A stretch of 64,000 nucleotides of DNA from assembly GCA_911728455.2 (NCBI GenBank), contig OU452231.1, positions 11,342,078 to 11,406,077 of the forward strand. Reading direction: 5' to 3'. Source of the DNA: Marthasterias glacialis (lineage: Eukaryota; Echinodermata; Asteroidea; Forcipulatida; Asteriidae). Within the stretch, counting starts at the first letter, position 1. Each line of letters opens with the position of its first letter. Made by a program: the position numbers and the translations under genes. The notes under the pieces are model-generated. The model was not told the origin of the DNA. It saw only the letters and a program-made list of their open reading frames with translations, and did not search any database. Positions 24,701-30,270 of this stretch are shown here, piece after piece.

Positions 24701-25872
24701 AGGCCTATTAAAACCCTCACAGACTAGGGAGTTTGGCTTAGTGTGTGGCCTCAATCTTCCAATATTCTCCTCTCCTATGTCACTCCACACCCAAGCTTGT
24801 TTGGACTTGGATAAGATTGGTATACCTGACACTGCGATTAGCAACTGTTATTTGGGCCTATCGGCCCCAGTCCTTCTGAATCCTTGACTTTGGCAATTAT
24901 AGAAGGATTTGGGACTGTAAGGGTTTTAAGAAGAAAGTGCAATTTATAAAAACAAAATTTATTTCATAAACTTAAATTTGACAGCATGTGTGCATGTTCA
25001 CAATAGATTTGCATTTCTATATTTATTTCATCTTTTATTGTAATGAAACCAAGGGACCCTCAAAAACGCAAGGCATTTTGACCCGTAGGCCTGAAGATAA
25101 ATGTACCTATGTAGAGAAGACTGTAAAGAAATGTCTCTTTTGGATGCGGGAGGAAAACCCCAAATAGGGAAGACTCAAGCAATCAGGTAGGGACTGAAAA
25201 CCCGTTCCACATGCAAGGCTTCAAAAACTTCCAGCAAGTTGGCATAATTTTGCTTTTCCATAATGATGAGCAATGATTGAGAAGGGCCAAAAAATCAACT
25301 TATATACAGTCTTTATAAAATTGGTTCCAGATTACTTTTAAAGAGAAAATAATGTTTCTCTGTTTGGTCACTAGCCCTTTGAAGTTTAGTTCAAAACAAA
25401 TGAAGTCTACAAATGATGTTCTGAGACTGTTTGTCATTGCAATTTACCTATTTCAAAAAAGCTAGACTTTGTTGCAACATGTAGCTTTCTTCCAAAGGTA
25501 GCGACATTATTGGGTAGACAAGTTCCGCTTATAACAGAGATTCTAGAACTCTCAACAAAATTACAACCTTCAGGGTCAGGCCTGAAATTTCATCTTTAAG
25601 AGAGCAAGGCCATTTTAATTTTGCCATGGGCAATTCCACATTCCAATGGAAGATCTTGATGTCTATGGGAAACTTTTGAAGGGGCACCAAGGCCAAGACC
25701 AGGACAATGGAGGCTAGGTCTGAGCTTTGTCGGGGTCTGGTCATGGACGTTTTTTACTAACCTGCATCACCAGTGGTTCAAGTGTCTTTTCCACTGAGTA
25801 GGTCCGTATCTCAAGATTCTTTGGGTCCCATTTAAAGACCAGACTGCCCATTGGGCTGCCCTTAGTTGTCAT
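6636..25872 (-). CDS. CTNNA: alpha-catenin, complete, 19 coding exons, 907 aa
   Basis: Alpha-catenin links cadherin-bound beta-catenin to F-actin at adherens junctions and recruits vinculin under tension. Joining 25762-25872, 24430-24616, 23705-23871, 23070-23279, 21168-21344, 20116-20319, 18998-19078, 18464-18616, 17656-17748, 16745-16901, 15121-15321, 14014-14165, 12469-12532, 12188-12246, 11562-11743, 10851-10956, 10559-10693, 9781-9909 and 6636-6791 gives 2,724 nt, an exact multiple of three. Every junction has AG/GT and compatible phase. Length (907 aa) matches vertebrate alpha-E-catenin (906). By family knowledge: N-terminal beta-catenin-binding/dimerisation region (about 1-260), M region with the vinculin-binding site (about 275-630), acidic linker (about 631-672), then the actin-binding bundle (about 673-865). 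The start is fixed by conservation and an in-frame TAA four codons upstream. Which vertebrate paralogue it corresponds to cannot be decided; an invertebrate deuterostome normally has a single copy. Confidence 0.97.
8560..8806 (-). mobile_element. tRNA-derived SINE, 5' part
   Basis: On the minus strand it carries the tRNA-like head (CAAGCGGTCTAGA..GGACTCAAG, then GTGGGTTCAAGTGCCGG as B-box) and the body CATAAAAGAACCCAGAACACTT. It lies in the last intron of alpha-catenin. Confidence 0.6.
8931..9033. repeat. intronic inverted repeats
   Basis: CACTGTGAC AAA GTCACAGTG is a short hairpin. Beside it GGTGGACAGTCGA (about 8965) is mirrored by TCGACTGTCCACC (about 9016). Possibly a small MITE; no ORF. 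Confidence 0.4.
9781..9909 (-). CDS. CTNNA: alpha-catenin coding exon 18 (residues 814-856)
   Basis: 129 nt, phase 0, between TGTAG|TTGGAC and AAT|GTAAGT. It carries SATSLIQAAKNLMAAVV and TVKASYVASTKY, nearly identical to the vertebrate actin-binding helices. Confidence 0.96.
10094..10108 (-). other. CTNNA: candidate 15-nt in-frame microexon of alpha-catenin
   Basis: In the intron between coding exons 17 and 18, GTGCAG|GTAGAGATTGTTGAT|GTGAGT has a consensus AG acceptor and a strong GTGAGT donor around five codons (VEIVD). It would insert between the ...LVLSG and LDSATSLIQ segments without changing frame. The vertebrate protein matches the form lacking it, so it is either an optional exon or a chance match. 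Confidence 0.3.
10300..10450. mobile_element. MITE-like element, 'CCATTTTGGTAGTCAATG' family
   Basis: GCGCCATTTTGGTAGTCAATG at 10341 is inverted at 10420-10438. The outer TCACCTGACATCATCATCACA also occurs, inverted, beside the copy at 19449-19600. Confidence 0.5.
10559..10693 (-). CDS. CTNNA: alpha-catenin coding exon 17 (residues 769-813)
   Basis: 135 nt, phase 0, between CTTAG|TGCCCT and GGG|GTAAGG. It encodes CPDSSSKNDLIAYLQRIALY and VKAEIQNISGELVLSG of the actin-binding domain. Confidence 0.95.
10851..10956 (-). CDS. CTNNA: alpha-catenin coding exon 16 (residues 733-768)
   Basis: 106 nt between CCAG|TGGTCG and ATG|GTAAGA, ending in phase 0. It encodes GRGPLKTTMHVINAAKKIAE and the DKLARTIADM helix of the actin-binding domain. 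Confidence 0.95.
11150..11290 (+). mobile_element. SINE-like fragment, second family
   Basis: A degraded match to the element at 12655-12860: GTGGTCGAATTCTGACTTGC (B-box-like), then ...TTTCCTCCAACACAGACATTTCTT. Intronic, no ORF. Confidence 0.35.
11562..11743 (-). CDS. CTNNA: alpha-catenin coding exon 15 (residues 673-733), actin-binding domain start
   Basis: 182 nt between CTTAG|GCGATG and ACG|GTAGGC, ending in phase 2. It contains the highly conserved KWDDTGNDIIILAKQMCMIM followed by MEMTDFTR, the first helices of the actin-binding bundle. Confidence 0.96.
12188..12246 (-). CDS. CTNNA: alpha-catenin coding exon 14 (residues 653-672), linker
   Basis: 59 nt between ACAG|CAAGCT and AGG|GTGGGT, returning to phase 0. 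It encodes SYKTEMTEDEDVAEGVTSR, the rest of the acidic linker and the least conserved part of the protein. Phase and both splice sites support it. Confidence 0.88.
12469..12532 (-). CDS. CTNNA: alpha-catenin coding exon 13 (residues 632-653), acidic linker
   Basis: 64 nt between TACAG|TCTCTA and AGAT|GTAAGT, ending in phase 1. Very acidic: SLEEMETDTEYEEEEYDVKS. It aligns with the phosphorylated linker of vertebrate alpha-catenin between the M region and the actin-binding domain, where CK2/CK1 sites lie. Confidence 0.9.
12655..12860 (+). mobile_element. tRNA-derived SINE-like element, second family
   Basis: It carries a B-box-like CCGGTTCAAATCCTGCAC, then a body with GTTTTCCTCCCACAACTAAA and TTCTCTACACAGGTA. 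The body recurs in opposite orientation at 25065-25235. Confidence 0.5.
13010..13405 (-). mobile_element. near full-length tRNA-derived SINE
   Basis: Read on the minus strand: tRNA-like head (CAGAGTGTGGGTTCGAGTCC), a leader repeat (TGTGTCCTTAAGCAAG), a body, and a 3' end GATAAAGCGCTATATAAGAAC running into a TTATTATTA tail. The best reference copy for this family in the window. Confidence 0.7.
14014..14165 (-). CDS. CTNNA: alpha-catenin coding exon 12 (residues 581-631)
   Basis: 152 nt between CACAG|TTATGC and AGG|GTGAGG, ending in phase 0. It encodes VMPHFSEKVEKAV and DENEFIDASRMVYDGVRDVR, the last M-region helices. Confidence 0.94.
15121..15321 (-). CDS. CTNNA: alpha-catenin coding exon 11 (residues 514-581)
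   Basis: 201 nt between TTCAG|AGGGTC and CAAG|GTTAGC, phase 1 in and out. It carries GHILEDVNKAVMALQ, DRTGGAIRGRAARICGVVD and NYEPGVYTDKV. Confidence 0.95.
15687..15869. repeat. 183-bp near-perfect palindrome
   Basis: ACACATATGGACTGG at the left is mirrored at the right. The centre CCCTCGGCCGAGGG at about 15772-15785 has flanking arms AGGAGAGGGTCCTATTT/AAATAGGACCCTCTCCT, with essentially no loop. Confidence 0.8.
16180..16526. repeat. 347-bp foldback repeat
   Basis: GGCCCATATCACACCCTGTTC at the left (first 20 nt) is inverted at 16504-16526. The inner arms around CATGCTCATGGAATACGAAA/TTTCCGTATTCCATGAGCA also pair, with the centre near 16350. Confidence 0.7.
16745..16901 (-). CDS. CTNNA: alpha-catenin coding exon 10 (residues 462-514)
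   Basis: 157 nt between ATCAG|GTGATC and TCAG|GTGAGC, ending in phase 1. It carries ENMDVFKDQWENQVKLLTEA and DDITTIDDFLAVS of the M region. Confidence 0.95.
16941..17040 (-). mobile_element. SINE 3'-tail fragment with (TAA)n
   Basis: The AATAATAATAAT run joins CAGTTCTTATAAAATATAGC and GCTTTATCACACCC, the reverse complement of the SINE tail at 13010. Confidence 0.55.
17054..17400 (+). mobile_element. SINE head fragment plus inverted body fragment
   Basis: CGTGGCCAAGGGGTTAAGA (A-box-like) and GCAGAGTGTGGGTTTGGG match the SINE head on the plus strand, with CTAAAAGAACCTAGAAACACTT following. From about 17320 the body appears inverted (ACCAGGAACACTGGGGCAAAT). Confidence 0.5.
17440..17600. mobile_element. 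degraded 'TTTTGGAAGTCAATG' MITE
   Basis: CAATTTTGGAAGTCAATGTC and ACTGTGTGTTATACAGTG match the elements at 10300 and 19449. The right end is weak (CCACAATGG). Confidence 0.35.
17656..17748 (-). CDS. CTNNA: alpha-catenin coding exon 9 (residues 431-461)
   Basis: 93 nt, phase 0, between CCAG|GTGGCT and CAG|GTGAGA. It encodes VAHLACSMSSNEEGVKMVR and IETLCPQ, close to the vertebrate sequence. Confidence 0.95.
18031..18274 (+). pseudogene. decayed C2H2 zinc-finger-like tandem repeat
   Basis: A 66-bp unit repeats about 3.5 times. On the plus strand each unit reads like CxECGRKFTN..NLCRHM, that is C-x2-C, a hydrophobic position and an HM where a finger helix would end. Two units have in-frame stops and the second zinc-binding His is missing. 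It lies inside the alpha-catenin intron between exons 8 and 9, antisense to the gene. It could instead be a simple tandem repeat with a chance frame. Confidence 0.4.
18294..18380. repeat. imperfect intronic hairpin
   Basis: GCGGAGTTCTACGCTTACAG is mirrored by CTGTAAGCGCAGAATTCTGTG about 30 bp further on (first 20 nt pair with mismatches). It lies directly after the 66-bp tandem repeat. Confidence 0.45.
18464..18616 (-). CDS. CTNNA: alpha-catenin coding exon 8 (residues 380-430)
   Basis: 153 nt, phase 0, between AACAG|TTGCGG and GAG|GTAATC. It contains the conserved DHVSDTFLETNMPLLVLIEAAK and FREHAQKLVE stretches (shown in two parts) of an M-region bundle. Confidence 0.95.
18998..19078 (-). 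CDS. CTNNA: alpha-catenin coding exon 7 (residues 353-379)
   Basis: 81 nt, phase 0, between TTTTAG|GCTGGC and CAG|GTACTC. It encodes AGRKDRSDPLDQAIDRM followed by a KTRDLRRQ helix of the M region. Confidence 0.95.
19449..19600. mobile_element. MITE-like element, 'CCATTTTGGAAGTCAAT' family
   Basis: CCATTTTGGAAGTCAAT at 19450 is inverted at 19521-19538 (GACTTCCAAAATGG), with ACTGTATAACACACAGTG inside. The outer GATGATGACTTCAGGTGAATT is shared with the 10300 copy (first 20 nt). Confidence 0.5.
20116..20319 (-). CDS. CTNNA: alpha-catenin coding exon 6 (residues 285-352), vinculin-binding region
   Basis: 204 nt, phase 0, between CCAG|CGTAAG and TGT|GTAAGT. It encodes RPSLEEQLESIISGAALMADSS and RRERIVAECNAVRQALQDLL, which in vertebrate alpha-catenin form the force-exposed vinculin-binding helix. 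The stretch is almost identical to vertebrates. Confidence 0.96.
20498..20645. mobile_element. MITE, 'CTAGGTGGCAGCA' family, copy 1
   Basis: GCAATGGGAGACTTT..CTAGGTGGCAGCAG at the left is mirrored by CTGCTGCCACCTAG..GTTTCCCATTGC at the right. Inner arms AAATTTCCATTGTT/GAACAATGGATTT. No ORF. Confidence 0.65.
21011..21147. mobile_element. MITE, 'CTAGGTGGCAGCA' family, copy 2
   Basis: CATTGAGAGACTTTGG..CTAGGTGGCAGCAG to CCACCTTGCG..CCAAAGTCTCCAATTG. It is homologous to 20498-20645 and lies about 20 nt past the donor of alpha-catenin exon 5. Confidence 0.6.
21168..21344 (-). CDS. CTNNA: alpha-catenin coding exon 5 (residues 226-284)
   Basis: 177 nt, 59 codons, phase 0, between TTACAG|GCC and GAT|GTAAGT. 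It carries RHPDVPAARENRDFV and the GELIAALDDLD helix at the end of the N region. A MITE-like element ends about 20 nt past its donor site. Confidence 0.95.
21809..22898. mobile_element. 1.1-kb element with CAATAGACCGATTGC inverted termini
   Basis: CAATAGACCGATTGCACGAC at 21809 is mirrored by GTCGCGCAATCGGTCTATTG ending at 22898. If the insertion at 22575-22875 is removed, the arms stay homologous inward (GTCACGTGACCACTTCTGGG against CCCAGTACGAGGTCACATGA). No transposase is recognised. Confidence 0.6.
22575..22875. mobile_element. nested MITE, GGGTGCGTTYGATTAGC termini
   Basis: GGGTGCGTTTGATTAGCTT at the left and AAGCTAATCGAACGCACCC at the right, 301 bp, no ORF. GGCTAATCGAACGCT also occurs twice inside. 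It interrupts the right arm of the surrounding element. Confidence 0.65.
23070..23279 (-). CDS. CTNNA: alpha-catenin coding exon 4 (residues 156-225)
   Basis: 210 nt, 70 codons, phase 0 at both ends, between AAAG|GTGGAG and CAA|GTAAGT. It includes the RRQNDLKD..RDEMAAARADL helix of the second N-terminal bundle. Confidence 0.95.
23705..23871 (-). CDS. CTNNA: alpha-catenin coding exon 3 (residues 100-155)
   Basis: 167 nt between TTTCAG|GTGAT and GTT|GTAAGT. It contains the very conserved EFADDPCSS and LLSAVTRLLIMADMVDV motifs of the N domain. It ends in phase 0. Confidence 0.95.
24430..24616 (-). CDS. CTNNA: alpha-catenin coding exon 2 (residues 38-100)
   Basis: 187 nt between TAG|GTC and AAAG|GTTTGA. 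It encodes the VTTLV start, the basic SNRKKGHSKKAHVL segment and helices of the beta-catenin-binding/dimerisation region. It ends in phase 1. Confidence 0.95.
25065..25235 (-). mobile_element. SINE-like element, second family
   Basis: The reverse complement of the 12655-12860 body: TTGGGGTTTTCCTCCCGCAT and CAGTCTTCTCTACATAGG. It lies in the first coding intron. Confidence 0.5.
25762..25872 (-). CDS. CTNNA: alpha-catenin coding exon 1 (residues 1-37)
   Basis: The exon starts with ATG at 25872 and carries the diagnostic FKWDPKNLEIRT motif, followed by the first helix of the N domain. It ends at CAG|GTTAG. The in-frame TAA just upstream rules out an earlier start in this exon. A polypyrimidine-rich AG at 25901-25902 suggests about 28 nt of 5' UTR here and a separate noncoding first exon further upstream. 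Confidence 0.95.
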
Positions 25873-25902
25873 CTTGATGGCTTAACTCTTTTATTTCGAT
25901 CT
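25873..25902 (-). promoter_or_regulatory. probable 5' UTR end and splice acceptor of the alpha-catenin 5' exon
   Basis: Upstream of the ATG, a pyrimidine-rich stretch ends ACACATTTAG at 25901, followed by about 28 nt holding an in-frame TAA. The noncoding first exon and promoter were not located; they lie beyond or among the repeats that follow. Confidence 0.35.
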
Positions 25903-26254
25903 AAATGTGTAATTGGAAATGAAAGCATTGTGTAGTTTCTCTATAAAAGTTCAAAGCATGGTAAAGTAATTGATGGTTATTAGAAAACCATTGGCATCCA
26001 TTAGTAACAAGCTTAATTTGAGTTAAATCTTACTGGCACACCCTGTAAAACTGAATCTTTCTTGAAGAGGTGATGGCTCAATAAGGAGCTGTTTGGATTA
26101 TTCTCATTGTTTCAAATAGTGTGATCTAGTCTCAGGACGATGGCTAGTGAACAATGGCCAGAAAACAAAAAATAATGAGAGTAATCCATAAAGCTCTTTT
26201 CAGAGTCATCACCTCTTCAAGAGATATATATTAAATATTATTATTATTAATCTT

Positions 26255-26378
26255 ATGGCATGTCATGGCCAAGTGGTCAAGCATTGGACTCAAGCTCTGG
26301 TGTTTCATCAGAGTGTGGGTTTGAAGTTCTGGTCTTGAAACTTGTGTCCTTAAGCAAGACACTTAACCATTACTGCTT
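26255..26378 (+). mobile_element. tRNA-derived SINE head
   Basis: GGCCAAGTGGTCAAGCATTGGACTC (A-box region; first 20 nt are diagnostic), CAGAGTGTGGGTTTGAAGT, then TGTGTCCTTAAGCAAGACAC. Same family as 13010-13405. It is cut off where the foldback element begins. Confidence 0.6.
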
Positions 26379-26894
26379 CGCTGTACTCCTTTTTTGAGAT
26401 TTTGACATACACGTGCCCCAGTCTATGATGTATGTGGAAACTGTGATGAAGCGGAATTTTTTACGAGTCTGTTAAAAAATTGTCAAAATTACGACAAAGA
26501 CTTTAACGTAATTGCTGGAAAATTGCCTACTGGCTTCTCAAGGTATCAAAGATGAAATAAAATGCATTTAATTGTACTCACGTTTATTTTCTGTCCTCCA
26601 AATCGATGATTTTTTTAGGCCAACTAAAAATGCAGTCGTTACAATCTGCATTTTGCTACTACATGACATCGACTACTGTTTCCTAACAAAGAGGGTTGCG
26701 TGTTCGCTGATGCCCTGACTTGCACATTGTTTTGCGCAGTCAACGCAGAATACCAGCTATGTAGAGCGCGCACTCGGCAAATCATGACCAATGGAAAATT
26801 CTATACAGTGTGGATTGCGTGTTGGCTATGGGGACTGGTCTTGACTGCGCAAAGCAATATGCAAGCCAAGGCATCAGCGAATGGGTGTGGGTAA

Positions 26895-28741
26895 AAGCCG
26901 GAATTGCCTGATCTGCCGGAATGGTCGGAACTAAAAAAAAAACCCTTATTTGTAAAGAGACCACCACACAGGCAGTCGGAACTCAATTGAAATTGCTAAA
27001 AATATAATTTTGGGTCATGTTTACCAACTTAGATCTGCAAAAGAATATCCCCGGAACTCAAAATCATAAAATTTTGATGTACTTTGATGATCGTTTGATG
27101 ACCAAAACACAGAACAGGTACCAGACTATGCAACAGACGCACGCAAAATGGCACTATATTTGTAATCGGGTAGCAATGGCTTTGTAGGTCGGAACTCACA
27201 TTGCATTGTATGCGAAGGCCGGAACCTGCAGGTCGGAACTCACATTGCTGTGTAAGCTGATGGGGCCTATATCTAAAGCATCATACGGTGGTCAGAAGTT
27301 GCAGGTCGGAACTTGCATTTGTATGTTTCAAGCTGGGAATTTTTGAAACTTTGCATGGTTGAAATACAATACTATTATCTAATTAAGATAAATAATTCAC
27401 TTGTTTATTGTGGATCTTAAAATAACTGGTGGTGAAACAAATCAGTGAGGGAAAAGAAAGGAAAAAAAGAAAGAAGAAAAAACGAACAGTCCTGGTTATG
27501 TGAGTGACGTCTTCAACCATTTGGTGCTGGATATGTGGCAGGGTTACTCCTAGAACTATGAGGTTTGTTCCGCTATCGTCTCCACGAACCTCATAGAGTG
27601 ACATGTACAAAATCCTATTCGAAACTTTCTGCCCTTCACATTTACATGGCTACAGTTCTTTTTTGTAATCAGATCTCGCCAAAACTAGGCTGTATGTGTT
27701 CTTTCAACTCTCATCGAGCATTGCACGGGTCCAGAAAATCCAATCCGCAAACTAAAAGTTGTTAAAAAGGGATAAATTCTCACCGTAACTCAGATCCCAT
27801 TCAAACAGTGTTGCAAACAAATATGGCAACCGGAGTTGCAAATTTAACTGGTATGCTGCTATGCGGTGCGCTGGTTCTATGGGCTGGTTCCGCGTACCAG
27901 TTAATTTTGCAACTCCGGCCGCCATATTTGTTGCAATACTGTTTGAATGGGATCTGAGTTACGGTGAGAATTTATCCCTTTTGAACAACTTTTAGTTTGC
28001 GGAGTGGATTTTCTGGACCCGTGCAACGCTCGATGAGAGTTGAAAGAACACATAGAGCCTAGTTTTGGCGAGATCTGATTTCAAAAAAGAACTGTAGCCA
28101 TGTAAACGTGAAGGGCAGAAAGTTTCGAATAGGATTTTGTACATGTCACTCTATGAGGTTCGTGGAGACGATAGCGGAATGAACCTCATAGTTCTAGGAG
28201 TATGGCAGGGTGTACCCCCTCCTATTGTGTCTTCATTGTGTTCTGGGAATCTCTGGAATTCTTTTAAAAGAGAGTTCCGACCTGCAACTTCCGACCACTG
28301 TCAATGCTTTAGATATAGCCCCCATCAGCTGACACTGCAATGTAAGTTCCGACCTGCAATTTCCGGCCTTCGCATTCACGCAAAGCGAGTTCCGACCTGC
28401 AAAGCCTGTTTGCATTGCTACCCGATTACGAATACAGTGCCACTTTGCGGTTGCGGCTGTCTGTTGCATAGTTTGGTACCTGCTCTGTGTTTTAGCCATA
28501 CATAAAAACGGTTTTAGCCGTCAAGCGATCAACACAAACAATACATCTAAATATCATGTTTTGGAGTTCCGGGGCAAGTCTTTGGCCATTGGCAGAGTTA
28601 AGAGGGTAATTATGACCAAAACTGTTATTTTCTAACTATTAGTATTAAATTGAGTTCCGACTTATTTTGCAGCGATTTATTTTAAAGTAATTTTTTTTTT
28701 TATAGTTCGGACCATTCCGGCAGATCAGGCAATTCCGGCTT
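26895..28741. mobile_element. foldback element B with GTCGGAACT repeats
   Basis: Termini AAGCCGGAATTGCCTGATCT... match in inverse over about 38 bp with one mismatch. Both arms carry repeated GTCGGAACT motifs (about 26923, 26974, 27187, 27231, 27306; inverted near 28271, 28347, 28388, 28651). A near-duplicate GCMTCAGCGAA flanks it (26871-26881, 28749-28759). No transposase frame is seen. Confidence 0.65.
27545..28202. mobile_element. foldback element C, 658 bp, with 9-bp target duplication
   Basis: Arms start TACTCCTAGAACTATGAGG and end as the inverse complement. They pair almost perfectly over about 315 bp, with the centre near 27872. TGGCAGGGT flanks both sides (27536-27544 and 28203-28211). 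It lies inside element B. Confidence 0.8.
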
Positions 28742-29259
28742 ACCAATTGCCTCAGCGAACACCTTTTTGTTAGGAATTAGTAGGGCCTAGTTAATGTCAG
28801 ATTCGTGAAAAATCTGCTTCGTCAGAGCACCCGCACTGGACTGGGGGGGCACTAGTAGCCCCACTAGTGTGGCGAGGATTTTTGACATCGGTTGAATCCT
28901 CAGCCACACGTCCAAGCCTATATTTTGTGCAGCTCGTTCCACAAACCGCCGCTTCGAAACCTAACGGGTGCGGCGCTGGATTTTAACCAACTAAATGTGT
29001 CCACGTACATCTTAGTTTCCCTACGGTACTTTGGCTGTTGAAGTTACTAACCTTATTAAGGGCAACTAATCATTTGCATTTTGTTCAAAATTACTCCACA
29101 CAAATAGATATCGGCTAGTGATCGGGGCAATTTTGATTACCCAGAATGCAATGCCATCACGAAGTCACGGAGTTATGACAAGTGGGGGTCGAAGTGACCA
29201 AGGTACGAAGTGGCAAAGGTACGAAGTGACTCGAAAGCTGACAAGTTCAAGTGACAGAC

Positions 29260-30172
29260 TAGACCCAGTAACTGGGGCGCTGTACTCCTTTTTTGAGATT
29301 TTGACATTATCTGTTGTACTAGCGCCCCAGTAAGGAATATGTAGTAACTGCGACGGTTAGGAGGATTTAAATCACCTCTGTTAAAAAAAATGCCTTAAAC
29401 TCAACAGAATTGCTCAAAATTCGCCTACTGTCTTCTCCAAGTGTTTATGGTGTAATAAAATGCATTTAATTGTACTCACGATCATTTTCTGTCCTCCAAA
29501 TCGATAATTTTCAGGGCCTCTGACGACCCTGCCGTTACAATCGCCATTTTGATTACTAATGTTACGACTGTTTTCTGACTTAAAAAAAAGTCGTATTAAC
29601 GCTGTGGGATCACGTGTTCGCTGATGCCCGGACTTGAATATTGTTTTGCGCAGTCAACGCAGGATACCAGTCAACGAACACCACAAAGTTCCATTGGACA
29701 TGATTGCCGAGCGCGTGCTGTACAATGTTGCTATTGTGGGGTCGTTGACACAGCTGGTATCCTGCGTTGACTGCACAAAAAAATATTTAAGTCCGGGCAG
29801 CAGCGAATGCGTGATCCCCGCAGCGTTAATACGACTTTTTTTAAGTCAGGAAACGGTCGTAACATTAGTAATCAAAATGGCGATTATAACGGCAGGGTTG
29901 TCAGAGGCCCTAAAAATCATCGATTTGGAGGAAAGAAAATGATCGTGAGTACAATTGAATACATTTTATTTCACCATAAACACTTGGAAAAGACCTGAAG
30001 ACAGTAGGCGAATTTTGAGCAATTCTGTTGAGTCTAAGGCATTTTTTTTAACAGAGGTGGTTTAAATTCTCCTGACCGTCGCAGTTACTACATATTCCTT
30101 ACTGGGGCGCTAGTACGACAGATAATGTCAAAATCTCAAAAAAGGAGTACAGCGCCCCAGTTACTGGGTCTA
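29260..30172. mobile_element. foldback element D, 913 bp, with 9-bp target duplication
   Basis: Termini TAGACCCAGTAACTGGGGCG and their inverse complement. Arms of about 440 bp pair with few mismatches around a short centre near 29715. The perfect direct repeat GTGACAGAC flanks it at 29251-29259 and 30173-30181. There is no coding frame. A 9-bp duplication with long arms recalls Mutator-like or FB-type foldback elements; the superfamily is inference. Confidence 0.8.
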
Positions 30173-30225
30173 GTGACAGACAATGACTGACAGTCCACCT
30201 CAAAACTCAAAAAAATAAAATAAAA

Positions 30226-30270
30226 CAAAAAAAGGAGTATGGCGCCTCTGCCCAGTTAATAATGGGTCTA
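30226..30270. mobile_element. solo terminus related to element D
   Basis: AAAAAAAGGAGTATGGCGCC followed by CAGTTAATAATGGGTCTA resembles the right end of element D (GGAGTACAGCGCCCCAGTTACTGGGTCTA in two parts) just 50 bp away. Confidence 0.5.

Larger units (their letters stand above)
26381..28782. mobile_element. foldback element A (old, interrupted)
   Basis: The left arm is a diverged copy of element D (29260-30172): CGCTGTACTCCTTTTTTGAG near 26381, ATGCATTTAATTGTACTCACG near 26561 and GTTCGCTGATGCCC near 26703 are shared in order. The arm turns back near 26770. The right arm is split by element B and then truncated after CAGCGAACACC..TTGTTAGG. Confidence 0.55.

Noticed and set aside
28137..28505. 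122-codon plus-strand frame
   Set aside because: It lies across the boundary of foldback elements C and B; the mirror frame at 27383-27610 shares its start. Not a gene.
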